Shown: piece by piece, positions 37,080-49,018 of the stretch
Layout: every line of letters begins with the position of its first letter
Position numbering within the stretch: the stretch's first letter is position 1
Origin: Liolophura sinensis
Lineage: Eukaryota > Mollusca > Polyplacophora > Chitonida > Chitonidae
DNA: 64,000 nt
Assembly (NCBI RefSeq): GCF_032854445.1
Contig: NC_088295.1
Span: forward strand, 73,934,028-73,998,027
Direction of reading: 5' to 3'
Program-made: the position numbers and the translations under genes
The notes under the pieces: generated by a model
Told to the model about the DNA's origin: nothing
Seen by the model: only the letters and a program-made list of their open reading frames with translations
Databases searched by the model: none

Positions 37080-38030
37080 CAGAGGCCGTAAATTATCGTT
37101 GTGCAAGAAGCGCTTTATTTTCCCATTGCTACAAGCTTTTCATTGATAGTTCCTGTAACGCGCCAGCGACATGCCCGCCAGCGGTTCCATGTTAAACGGC
37201 TATAAATGACAGTGGGCTGTGGAGAGTTGGCTGATTTTATCGCCACTAAGTAATTTTGACGCAATAAAACAAGGCTATTATTAGGCAAAAAATCGCGCTT
37301 GCAAGGACCGGGAGGAAAAATCGTTGTTTATTGGACATGGTTTTCCTATTTTTTTTTCACTCTTGATTTCCCACAAATAAATAACGTCACAGACCTACAT
37401 TTGGAGGAGACGGGCCTGAAGTTGTAGCCTCGATCTGCCGGAGATATAAATCAACATGGCGGTGGAGAAAGCGGTCGCCATTTTGGGGGAATAGGGTGAA
37501 AGGAAGACCGTTCTGGCCAGGGTCCCGTACGCCCTTAGAAAATTAAGGAAATCTCTTTCAAAATGTAATTGTGGTAGTGGCGAAATGACCGATTTCAACG
37601 GGGGCTCCTTCTCCCTTTTAATTTGCCGCCGATTTATGTCCTTTGGGATCACAGAGGTCGTATATTTTCGGCCATTCATGGGCGTTAGTCGATTTTGCCT
37701 AATTTTCACCCAATTTTTCGAAGCCTCCGGGACTTAAAAGCGATTGAAAGGTGCTTCCAGTGAAATACACCTTTTGTTAAAAAATTGTCTTGATTAAGAT
37801 AAAGGTAGCAAAAAAGACGTACACAAGCCCAAAGTCGAGACTGTCCTATTAAACACGGCTGTTATTAGGCGTTCTTAATAAACTGGTGGCGCGGGGGAAC
37901 GGGACCGAAATTCTCCATATTTATGCTTCGTTAAACCCATTAAAACAGCGACGTTAACACCCGAAAAGACAAAAGATGTAATTTGTTTTAATTTCACCAT
38001 TTCAGCTGGAGAGGAAGAGATTCTTGGCGT
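37080..38030. promoter_or_regulatory. Candidate cis-regulatory block with paired YY1/Pho-like motifs
   Basis: Composition is less AT-rich and more CpG-bearing than the flanks. AACATGGCGG at 37453-37462 and GCCATTTT at 37477-37484 are YY1/Pleiohomeotic-type motifs on opposite strands, 15 bases apart. Around them lie several posterior-Hox/Cdx-like words, such as GCAATAAAAC (about 37261), TTTATTGG (about 37327), GATTTATG (about 37630) and CATATTTATG (about 37916). There is a minus-strand ORF of 104 codons (37395-37709), but it looks like chance and does not resemble a known protein. The setting between Hox genes makes an enhancer or Polycomb response element plausible; this is inference. Confidence 0.35.
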
Positions 38031-39460
38031 AAGGTAATATTTCTCTCTTTTTGTTTGAGACTGATTTCTGTTTTGCTGCTACGCTTCAGGATATAAAAAA
38101 TGTCCACAAACCACACCTGTCTACCGCTTGGGCTACTCATTATTTAGACTAAATTAAGCTAATCAGTTTAATTAATGATCCAATCGATACAGTTTGAGAT
38201 TATCTGATTACGGCACATTACTGTTCTTTAGAAAATATAGAGGTTAGGCCATATAGTATATGTTTTCACCTAAATTACATCATAGATTGTCTTTAGTAAT
38301 CATTGTTATTCAACTTTTTTCATCATAGACGTGTAGCTCTCTCTTACCATTTACGCCTCACGAACTTTTAATGATATCAGTAATTTAACAAAGATATTTC
38401 ACGTTACACTTACTGCACGCACTATTTGTTTAGTTCGTTCACTTGCTATAGGCACTTGTTACATGTACTTCAGTTGGTGTACGTTTTCCCCACTTTAATT
38501 TTTCCCACCAAACAATGACCAAAGTGGGGTTTTTCCCCGGCGTAATTTTATCAGCTACGACACTGAAAGGAAAATTTTTGAAAAACAAATAGATACATTG
38601 CTATTCCACTCGTGACATCCAGACATATTTACCTAGTTTAATAGTTTAATTTTGGCATTAGACAACCAAAGACCCAATGGGATTTTAAAGATGATTTCTA
38701 TAAAACAAATAAAGCAGGGAAATTGTTAAATGGGGAAGATGTTGTTTTATCTTTCTTTGTCTTTCACAAATTTAATGTCGATCAAAAGTTTACTTCTTCA
38801 TTGAGTTTTGACCAGAATGCAAATCTTATTATTCACAAAATCAGTAAATTTTAATAATAAAAAGCCCGTTGAAATTTCTGTTAATTTAATAGCGTATAAA
38901 ATAAAAAGTGGTGAAAATGTCCCCTGGAGGTAGTCCAGTGGGGTAAATGTCCCTTGGAGGCCGTCCAGTGTGTTAAATGACCATTGGTGGCCGTCCAGCG
39001 CGGTAAATGGCCGGTTGGTAAAATGTCAGTAAGGAACGTGTTCTGTACTTGTGGAAAATATACAGTGGACAAAATGCCCCCTTCACCTCCTTTTTAATTA
39101 CCTCACATCTGCAATGTACAAAATTAAAAAAGCAAATGCTATAAATAAAGTAAAAATAGGTATTTTAAACAGAGTATTGACGACACAAATATAATTATTG
39201 CATATTCACCTGAAGATCAGCAGTTACCAAGCGACATGTTTTGCTTGACGCTGATTTATTTATACCTTATCGGGCCACATAAATGTTTTGTAAAAATTGA
39301 CAGGTTGTAATTTTTCAAACCAAAAAACCCTATCGAAGTCGAGAAAAGGAAAAATTCTTCCATATATGACGTTCATATTCCATTCCACTTAAGACGTAAA
39401 TAAAAGCAGATGATTAAATAGTTCGAAAAACGCTTGCCAAGAATCTCTTCCTCTCCAGCT
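38004..39460. repeat. 25-bp perfect inverted repeats 1.4 kb apart
   Basis: The arm at 38004-38028 (AGCTGGAGAGGAAGAGATTC, then TTGGC) is the exact reverse complement of 39436-39460. A perfect 25-mer match is not expected by chance in 64 kb. The similarity stops sharply at both ends, there is no visible target-site duplication, and the 1.4 kb between has no transposase-like ORF. The left arm also sits right after TTTCACCATTTCAG and ends near GTAAGGTAATAT, so it looks like a 25-28-base exon between splice signals; the right arm has no such setting. Element termini, an inversion scar, or a retained microexon copy are all possible. Confidence 0.7.
38915..39010. repeat. 30-bp tandem repeat, about 3.3 copies
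   Basis: Units of exactly 30 bases start AAATGTCCC at 38915, 38945 and 38975, each with TTGGAGGCCGTCCAGTG-like sequence, then a partial fourth. Because 30 is a multiple of three, the minus strand encodes a repeated decapeptide of the form GHLPHWTASK inside a 63-residue ORF (38881-39072). I do not recognise a protein in this and treat it as a minisatellite. Confidence 0.9.
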
Positions 39461-42400
39461 ACCGTATAGCATCGGCGTGTATAGTGTTGACCGTCTGTAA
39501 CTGATTGGAGTATTCAGCTAGGAGTTCATCTTTTATGAATTGCGATTATTATCTCGCTTATGCCCTTGCTCATGTGTAACCGTTTGTTCACGTTCGCCTT
39601 TTTTTATTTTATTTCTTCGCCTTTTGCTTCAACCCAAAACAAACTATGAGCATAAACGTCAAGATTATCGCAAAAGTTCATGAAAAGATTCATTCTGAGG
39701 TCACACAAAAGCATGATGAATTTATAGATGTATATGCCTCTCACAACCTCTATACACATGCTCCTCGGTTAATAAAAAAATGCCAGAGTACAGCTGCGTT
39801 TTAATATATAATTGGCAGAAAAAGCAGACGAATACAGCGATAATGTCAAGACTTTTTAATAGCCTGAGTGCTAAATGTTAAGCACTATACATATATACAG
39901 CAGTGCAAAAATATCAAGGATTACGTGTTGGAATTGTGCCTTTCAAACGTCTGGCGGAGCTGAATCACTTGTCATTTTAATGGACACCAACTGCAGTTAT
40001 TTGGTGGAACCAATTCGAATTACGCCACGTTCCATCGACAGGTATCGATTGATAGCACGGCGAAACAAAAGACATGGCAGCTTGACTGGCCATTGAACCC
40101 CTGGAATAGCTTCGACGAGCCACTTTGTAATTTTGACACCTTACTGTAACCATTGATAAATTAGGCACAGTGGATGAGCATCTATCCCTGCTCAGGAATG
40201 CTCATGGCCCAATTAGGCAGTGCTGACGTCCCCGCCAGCTTTGTTTCCATATGTACGTGCCACTGGCGTGCTAAAATGGCTTAAACTTGCTAAAAGACAG
40301 TCAACTGATTTTCTCACTTGGGCCATTATCCGACATGGGATACTTTTACAATAGCATCCCGCGAACATTTCTTTTTATTTATTACGTCTTCTTAATCTGA
40401 CGAAAAGCATCGAGGGCGTTCTTTAGTACCTTAAACATTAAGCCTTTGTTTTGTACCAAAAGGTAATGTGAAGACCAAAGCTATCTATTTAAAAGCAAAG
40501 CTGACTCTTGGAAGCAAAACTGTCAGCGGTGTTTCTGCTTCCGTCAGTAAGTGCAGTCTTTGAAACAGATCGGACACGTGTGAATGGAATCACCGAGTAC
40601 ATGAAGTAGTTATCATTAATTTTTACTGATGACAGCATTACAAAGTGAAATTTCATCCACCTGGCCTGAATCAAGATTCGTTTCATAGACAGACAGTACG
40701 TTTTCGGGCTAGGCTGCATTTACTACTTAATCAAATGATGCTTCCAGAACCAATCTGTGAAACCATAGGAAGGTTTAGCTGTCGCATGGAATCACGCCGA
40801 GGCGCCAAAATACAACAAAGAAAGATCCCAGTGACCAGCGTGTGTCTAACTGTTAATGGTTAGGATAGGGGCCTATACAAGACTGGCACCAGAACTGACG
40901 AGTGTTTGTATAGTTAGGTAATCCTCTAGATAGGGACGTCCCGACAACTGCTGATGGTGACTGACCACTTAGAGACCAAGATTGTCCACAGGCAGTTTTA
41001 TTACTTACTGTGACCGAGCCATGCTTTATTACAGACGCCATTTGAACATAAACGATAAATTAGGGCGGGGTTGAGGGTTAAATGTGTCCATTAATTGCGT
41101 AAGCCGCGGAAGCTGCAAAACTCATGCTGAGGTTGTGATGGTCTGGCCTAAAGGAAAACAACGTCATACAAATGTTGTCAGCGCTAGTGATTTTCTACTG
41201 GTTTCCAAAACCAATGATCAAATATGAAAATAATTTCACATAATGTCACATTTCTCATTATTACTAAAATTATGTTCCATATTTTGATAATTCCCAGGAA
41301 TGAATCAATAAACTCACTATCATATTTCATCACCAATTTGATTAATGTTTTCCAGTAAAGATTTGTTCAAGTTTAAACACACAGAGGACGATAAGAACAT
41401 ACGCCAAAATTGGTCTAAATTGGGAAATTGCTTAAATAAAGGGATGACGACATATTGCATATTGCACAGTGTTTTTAAAAGAAAAGGGTATAATTCTTAA
41501 GAAATACAATTCTGTGACTGGTTCCAAACTGTGCAGTTTCTAAATGTCAGTGTTAGTTACATGATTAATTCTGGATCACATGGTAATATATTTTGCTACA
41601 AATCTGGTTCTATATAAACTATCAGTTTTATAAATATCAGTTTCCCTTTTATAATACATCTGGCATCACATCTTATTATACTTTGCTACAAGTTGTCTTA
41701 TTACCAGTTTAAGTCATAGATTTTGAATCGAGCAGTGTGGACAGTTTCTGTTAGTCGTTGAACTTATCGCGCAGCTTAGCCACGGTGCCAGCAATGTTAT
41801 CTGCGAGCATCCTAATATCTGGAGTTTATCTTGAGGAATTGAAAATAATCTGGCATATAGACGTTGTCAGCTGAATTCTAGGGTGAAACTAAGAAAGACA
41901 GCCTGAGTTATTTACGATGGGAGTCACCCAAGCGTCTGTCCGTAAGAGTTAGGGGGCATGCACTAAACTATGCCACACTGAAAGCTAAACCTGTCATTCG
42001 GTGACCATTTGGAAGGTAGCTGCGGGCTATGAGTAAACTAGTAGTACGTATAGACTATGCGGGGCATGATTTCATAAATCAAGACCATTATCTTTAAACC
42101 AAGTCCTAAATTGCCCAGGAAGTAACCATCTAATGGGGCGGGGACTTCACGGAGATGTTCTCCTTGAGAGTCAAGCGCATGTCAAATGGATTGGTCCAGC
42201 AACAAATTTATTGCCTGACTTATGCAACAATGTGGGAGCTCCATTTTGAACAGAAGACGTAAGAGACATAAACATAAATTGTCAGCTAGAAAGACATATT
42301 GGGAACATTTGCATCTTGATAAGTCTCATAGCTTCCAGCCACGCGTCCATGTCACATTCTTCTGAATAACTTAAGTCACCAGACCACAAGAAGTTCATTC

Positions 42401-43766
42401 AGTATCTGAAAACTCCGTCATATAAATGGCGAACCGGTAGTTATACTTCTGTCCGTTATGTTAGAAATTCCAAAAGGCTTGAACAAACCATTTGTAACCA
42501 AAAGCCATGTTTTTTTTGTGAAATGACCAAGATAACATCACAAAATGTGGATAAAGTTTCTATTAAATCCTTTAGCGGTTTCAAAAGAATGTAGGAGTTG
42601 TAGAAGTTGTTCCACATTTATAAAATGACCATAAACAGAATAACGACTATCTGCATGGATTCAGATTTGCCATGTAGATGGAGAGAGGTGAAAAATGTAT
42701 AGTAGTGTGCTGAGACCTGCTAAAGCAAATAGTTGATGGTAGGTGAGCCTGTCTATAACACGTATACAATGTATGCATCTCAAAAACATGGCGGTAAACC
42801 GCATCTTACTATATACAGATATATATCTTAGGATATTATGCAAATGTGCTGGACAATGTATCAGTGTAAGGTGCAAACGCCTTATACAGTTGCCCACTTT
42901 CAACAGAGCATGAAAGGCGACTTTCTGCCACTGAACCGTTTGTGTCACTTAGTACCTCATCAGTATGGTACTATACCAGAAAAGCCTCTCATCCAATTTT
43001 CAGAGCCAGTAGTCGTCCTAGACTTCACTGAACTAGATCCGATGGTTCTACGAAACTAAAACCGACCTTAAGTATCTCTCGAAGGCAAGTCACGCTATCA
43101 AATGAAGACACCGTAACCGAGTGATTTGGCGATTGGATGTGGAGCAGACGACACATGGTTCTTCCTTCGTATCACAGCACAGGAAGAAAAAAGAAAAAAA
43201 CGGCAACTTAAATCAACGTGAGGTATCAATGCCACCCAGTGGATAATTGCTTGTGTCCAAACTACTTCAAAGCATTGCGCTTTACATAACAGCTTAATAA
43301 TAATATGTCCATGAAGACAGCGCATACATTTATAATTTGTTTACCTAAGACATAACTTCATTTCCAATTTACAATGTTTTTTGTCTCATACAGACAGCTG
43401 TTGCGCTTTACCCGTCAATTTTTTTTCCTGGACTCCTAAGTGACCTATTCGTCAATGTGGGTTGTCTTTTTTTTGTTTATTGTCGATACCTTTGACATTT
43501 GAAAATAATGGCATATGTAATATTCTCAGCAACACAGAATGGGGGAAATAGTGGTCAGACTTTGTTATTGCGCTGTTAAAGACGATATGTAAGCTAACTC
43601 GAGATAAATACCACTTGTTTTTCTTTACAATGACAGGAAATGTGTTCTACCTTAATGCCGGTTTACAGGGAAACAAATCACTAAACTAACGAGCGACTGG
43701 TCTTTTGTATCATTCATGTACCCGGATATTCTCCTTCCACAAGACTTGCAGTCATCACACAATAGA

Positions 43767-43801
43767 AAAATTCTTGAGGATGAAATAAATAAATAAATAA
43801 A
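43767..43801 (+). mobile_element. Possible SINE tail remnant
   Basis: AAATTCTTGAGGATGAAATA is followed by (AAAT)n. This resembles the last part of the SINE core joined directly to its tail, with the segment between deleted. It is too short to separate from a simple AAAT microsatellite. Confidence 0.25.
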
Positions 43802-44694
43802 TAGTGACCTTTTCATCCTTAATAAAATGCATGTGTGGGAATTTTGAATTCGTCCTGATTTGCACGTTAGAAGAACGGTTGGAGGTTGTTAAAATTACAC
43901 ACATGCGAAAAAAAGAATAAAAAAGACTGTAAAGGCATTTCTAGACTTCCATAAGTTCTACCTTTTCAAAGACCTCTGCAGTTAAAGAAAGTAGATATTA
44001 GCTTTTTATCATGGGATATCAAGATTTTACAATCATCAATTTTAGAAAAAATGGATATAATATAGCGGTTAGTCATATGCATTAAATATATGAGTGATGT
44101 TTATATAAATATGTTGTAGTAGTGTTATGTCGTCAAACGAGCCTTAGTTCAAATTGTTATAGTTTTTTGTGTGCTCTTTACCACTTATTATACTTTTAGA
44201 TAACTACTCTCAGTTAAAAAATCACACAAACATTTGCCTAATCAAGAACAATATATCATCTTCTTCTTTTCCAATCCTTAATTAGAAAAACCAACATATA
44301 GAATCGAAATAACAGAAAATGATCACATCGATTTTCTTTTAAATTTTAACTGAGTTTTGGTGTCGTTCGAAAATATTTTTATAAAAAAAATACGTAAACA
44401 TATTCTGGAACACATTTCTTGCTACATAAAAAGCATGTGCAAATCCACTCAGGCAAGTGTTAATGTCTCTCCATACATATGGGTTCAGTATAAAAAGAAA
44501 ATAAAATTGGACAACATCAAGGAACATTGAGAATATTTTAGTGGCGTAAATGTTTACTGGGCAGTATTTTTACTGTACATGTAGATCTCGAAAATCTCGT
44601 TGGTTGCATCAAAGTTATAATGAATCTTAAATAACTCTGCTAAATGGCATGACAATTGTTAGAGTTGCTTAGTGTCCAGTTGTATCTGCTTAAC

Positions 44695-44912
44695 ATTTGA
44701 AACCTCAGGGCTGTAGGCCATACCCAGCTTTCGCAGGACTAATATGTATTAATAAATACACCCTCACTCTCCCAGGTGAGCATGGGTAAGATCAGCGTTT
44801 GTATCCGCGAGCCTAACACAAGGATGGCAGGCCATCTGTGAGCTTATTTAGCTCAAGCCTGTGTTTTACTTAGGTTAGTCGCCGCCAGCGAGTAAGACCT
44901 CCCCAAAAAATT
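44695..44912. other. Unclassified GC-richer block, possible repeat
   Basis: GGCTGTAGGCCATACCCAGC, a short AATAAATACA tail-like run, CTCACTCTCCCAGGTGAGCA, TTGTATCCGCGAGCC and GTTAGTCGCCGCCAGCGAG lie in a 38-percent-GC setting. The mosaic texture recalls a degraded SINE, but I could not align it with the other SINE copies here. Confidence 0.25.
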
Positions 44913-45376
44913 ATGATGATAATACATGCTGTTTCTCGGCATGCTTCACAGCATGGGTATATATTCATTATTTTATATACGAATACGCTTCAAAATGTGA
45001 CGCTACCATCTACTTTTTTTAATCGATTACACAACATTTATTTATTAAATAATCCACAGCTTTTAATACTGCTCTTAAATCTGTTAACAATACCCAGTAA
45101 ATAAAGTGGTATAATAATTCAAATAATAATAATAAACTTTCATTTAAGGTAAATGTTATCTTTTCCCTTCGTTCTGACTATTATAATTGAAGCAAAGTGG
45201 ATCCCCCAAAATTTGCATTCCATGCACTCTTAAAACCCAAATACAAACATCATAGTATCTAGTATCACTGATAATTTTATTCCGAGTAATTTTATTTTTA
45301 TTTTCAAGAGATCTAGAATGTTTTTATATTAAGTAATTTTGTTCTTATTTTCAACGAAAATTGGGAATAAAAGACG

Positions 45377-45533
45377 ATTTATTTATTTGGTGTTTTACGC
45401 CGTACTCAAGAATATTTCACTTATACGGCGACGGCCAGCATTATGGTGCGAGGAATCCGGGCAGGGCCCGTCGGAAACCCACGACCATCCGCAAGTTGCT
45501 GAAAGATCTTCCCACGTATGGCCGGAGAGGAAT
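45377..45533 (-). mobile_element. SINE copy in reverse orientation, head missing
   Basis: It starts with the inverted (AAAT)n tail ATTTATTTATTTGGTG and continues through TTTTACGCCGTACTCAAG, CACTTATACGGCGACGGCCA, GGGCAGGGCCC and ACGACCATCCGCAAGTTGCT to GGCCGGAGAGGAA, where similarity stops. The order is the same as the copy at 11.8 kb, with modest divergence. Confidence 0.9.
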
Positions 45534-45723
45534 ATAAAAGACGACAGCTAGCTTCACGTGTAAGAGCCGTTTGTAAATGCAAATGCTAACAGTTGTATGT
45601 CTATGCGTCGAAACAGACAACGTATACCAGCCGTCAATCAAAATGGACGTTCCAGGTTTCATGCTATAATATCACTGGTTCTTAACTCACAGGTTACATA
45701 TATTAAATGGTGTTCTTTTTCCC

Positions 45724-45846
45724 ATGTGCGAGTGTAAACATTTTTACACTCGCACATTATGTAAACATTTTATGTTTACATAAACATTTTCTTTACTGTA
45801 CTCTTTTAAGTGTAGCTTACATTATTCGATATGTTTACATAAACAT
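45724..45846. repeat. Three stacked hairpins with forkhead-core motifs
   Basis: Hairpin 1: 45724-45738 pairs perfectly with 45743-45757 (15-bp stem around ATGTGCGAGTGTAAA, 4-base loop). Hairpin 2: 45759-45768 pairs with 45772-45781 (ATGTAAACAT/ATGTTTACAT, 3-base loop). Hairpin 3: ATGTTTACATAAACAT at 45831-45846 (7-bp stem, 2-base loop). The stems contain GTAAACA/TGTTTAC, the core recognised by forkhead proteins, at least four times in about 110 bases. Further TTTACACG/ACGTTT variants follow to about 46.0 kb. Confidence 0.8.
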
Positions 45847-48792
45847 TTACCTTGTCATCCTCTCCATTTATCGCCAATATTATGCGCATATACGTTTTCC
45901 CTACCGAGCTCTCTACTTGTAGCGATCTCACGTGTTTTTTTTTTTTACGTTTACACGTTTTCCTTACAAGGAAAGCTCTCTGCTTGAAGCTTACATTATG
46001 TGACATAATGTTTCCATAGACATCAAGTCAAACATTTTTTGAGTTATACGTTCATGTCAATTTATTATGAAGTAGAAAATAGCAAATTTAACGCGTCGCG
46101 ATGTTTAAGAAAAGATTGCATTATCAAATTGCAAGCAAGGGTCTCATATTATGATTTTTGCATATCTCTCACAATAGTAATGCAATCCACATGCACGGCT
46201 GCCATATATGTATAATTAAATATTACAAATAACGATCTATTCTGTAAAACGGTATTAATCTGCCTTTCTAATAAGTGTAGATCTGTTGATATTAAAACAT
46301 GTTTTACATATGTCTGGCTTCGTATGTATTTTTGGCTGTCAAATTAAGGTTAGGCTTTAGCTTTTTTAAAAAATTATTAGGCATAATTTTCCCAGTTTGT
46401 TTTCTTTCAGATTTTAAAACGTAGGCTGTATGAAGGCGTTAATTGGTGTGAACGCACAATCGGTACATGCGCCATAACAGAAGACTTACAAACAGAAGAC
46501 GAAAATACTCCATGCCATATTCTATACTTTAACATCCCTTTAAGTCTTTGTGAATGTCAACTGCTTGGCTGATTGTTATGGGCGCTTTAAAGATTTCCAC
46601 AGATTATTTTGCTGTTTGTATTTTAGTTATTTGTACAAAAATTCGTTTTGCTTGCTTACAATCTCTCTGGGAAATATTCTAAACAAATAATACTAATTAT
46701 TCCAAATTCCTTGAATTAGCTATTGAAAATGAGTTGATCCTCATCAAACGCTGGGCAAAGCCTGTTGATCTTTATAATAAGCCTCACTGCGAAGAATCGA
46801 TTCAAAATGATAGAGTGCTTTTTCGTTGAGGATCACATAGCCTACCGGGGTTGTGAGTACCGAACATTTCCTCGTCAAATTTTCAGCCAGGAGTTCAGAA
46901 GCTGTTGTGACTTTGACACCGGTTATGTAAGGCGGTTTTCCATAATTAGCATTGTTACAATTTGTAAGATTGACATCGTTTCCGCGACAAATTGGACAAC
47001 CAGAACAAATCGGGCACTGTTTGGATTCTGCTTGATGAAACAGGTGTCAGAATTTTGCTGAATGGGGAAGGTTATCTTTAAAAACACATTTTCCTTATTA
47101 ACCCCAACCAAAAAAGATACAAATATTTTAAAACTAAACAATTGGTTATAGAACAGAAAACAACAAGCACGGAGAAGAAAAACTTACCCTAAAACACCAT
47201 GAAAGTAGATATAAACGCTGTAGTTCACAGAACATGGGTATTTGTCCTGACTCCTGTAAAGATCAGATAGGGGTAAAAGCTGCCTGGACAATTTCTGGAA
47301 TATTATATGGAGCTCCTCGTAATTTAATATCCCGTATTATCCGAATGTTTGCTGACGACTGTCACAGAGGTATGTACACTTGACTATACTTCAGATAAGC
47401 TATACACTGCAAAATTTGTGGACGGAGAGACAAACGCCCGCAGCTTAGGACAACCAGCAGTTTACTGAGACAACTGACCACTTAGCACCTCGCTTGAATT
47501 AGGCAGAAAAACATTAAAATTCTTAAGTTAGTTCTCCAGTAAGCTATAAAATTGCCACCGCTTCATAAAATTTGCCGCGTATGGTTATAGCTCGTATTTT
47601 AGCCTTTATTGCAGCCACTTGACACCTTCCCAGCCCACCCAGCCCCTTTGATGTGGCGATGACCCGTCCTCGGCCACCACATGGACCCATTTATACAATT
47701 AAAACAGAAAATTAACCAGGGCTGGATGATCCTCAACAGACCTGTATATATGTAAATTTCCATGGCGAATAGTCCTTTGAATCAGGATGGTGGATGCGCT
47801 GTCTTCAGTGTTGTTTATGTTATAGATTTATTTCTGTGAAAAATTCCCAAACTTTATAACATTTGAAGTTAACCGCTGTTACGATTTCACTGAAAATGGC
47901 GCGTCTTTTTTTGTTTTCGGTGAAGACGATAGAAAACATATAAATGCGGTCATAGAAAGACACAGCCCATAACGAAGACCATTACCCTGGTTCTAAATGG
48001 CCGTTGAAGACGAGATGTAGTGTTAATGGGCAGTTTAGATGGCTAAAGTCCCTGTGTTCCACAGACAGCACGCAGATTTCCCGGGGTTTATGGCTTAAGG
48101 CGAAGCCTCCAACACCTTGGAATCTTACATTTACTTATATACAGTGAATCTTTTATCTGTATCAAGAATGAAAGACCCAAAACTTTGAAGACTTCAAAGA
48201 GAAGGGTGGATAAGACTAAATATCCAGGGCAAATGGAGGCGCAATAAGCTCTATAAGTTGGTTTTGTATCATCACTGCCTAGATTTAGTAAATTATTAAC
48301 AATAACAGAACTGATATATTTGCTATATTTGTACATATAACAAGCTAAAATATTGTTGAAATCGAATATATTGACAGAAAGTTCGTCAGTTCGCCTTTGA
48401 CTTCCTTGCTCTAGGGGCACATTTGTAAACTCGCTACGGTCAGACTGCCCTTGTCAAAATGGGCCTGTTATCTTAACGCCCCGGTGCAATAGGTCTGCAT
48501 GTTCTAAACAAACCATTTCCTGAATTCTTTGAAGTTGGTAGACGTAGGAGACGTTTGACCATCCCATGGTCACTTGCTGACAGTAAATTCTTTGATCGGC
48601 CGAAATTTATTGCCTTGAAATTCGAAACTGTCCATGCTTGATTGGTCCAAACCGCAGACCCTTATTTAGGCCTCCACTGCCTCCTTTATTTGTACATGCC
48701 TAAGCAGTTAACTTCCACCGTCTGATATATTTATGTTCCCCCAAAGTATTAAAAGTTTTATCACTTTATTTTAAAAGAATAATTATTAAAGA

Positions 48793-49018
48793 AGATGTCG
48801 CAACAATCGGTACTTAATTCTTTGCAAATGTTTACCCAGGCAATGTTTGACATACATAGCGTTAAAGGAAAATTTTGGTGTGCAAATGTTTGCACGATGT
48901 CGCAACTATCGGTACTCAATTCTTTGCAAATGTTTACAGGCAATGTTTGACACACATAGCTTTAAAAAACAATTTTCGTGTGAAAATGTTTGCACGATGC
49001 CTGTATTACGTACTCACC
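48793..49018. repeat. 103-bp tandem duplication plus partial third unit
   Basis: GATGTCGCAACAATCGGTAC at 48793 recurs as GATGTCGCAACTATCGGTAC at 48896. Both are followed by TTCTTTGCAAATGTTTAC, AGGCAATGTTTGACA and ACATAGC blocks, and a third unit begins at 48996. The copies differ at about 10 percent of positions, plus small indels. Confidence 0.95.

Larger units (their letters stand above)
39461..45376. other. Non-coding interval
   Basis: Holds no convincing ORF. 39.93-40.35 kb is of mixed composition with CCATTGATAAATTAGGC and GGCCCAATTAGGC words and could be an enhancer. AACATGGCGG (YY1-like) occurs at about 42785. The AAAT run at 43.78 kb and the block at 44.7 kb are listed separately. 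Confidence 0.55.

Noticed and set aside
37395-37709. 104-codon minus frame
   Set aside because: Basic-rich translation without domain resemblance, lying in a block better explained as regulatory. No start or splice evidence.
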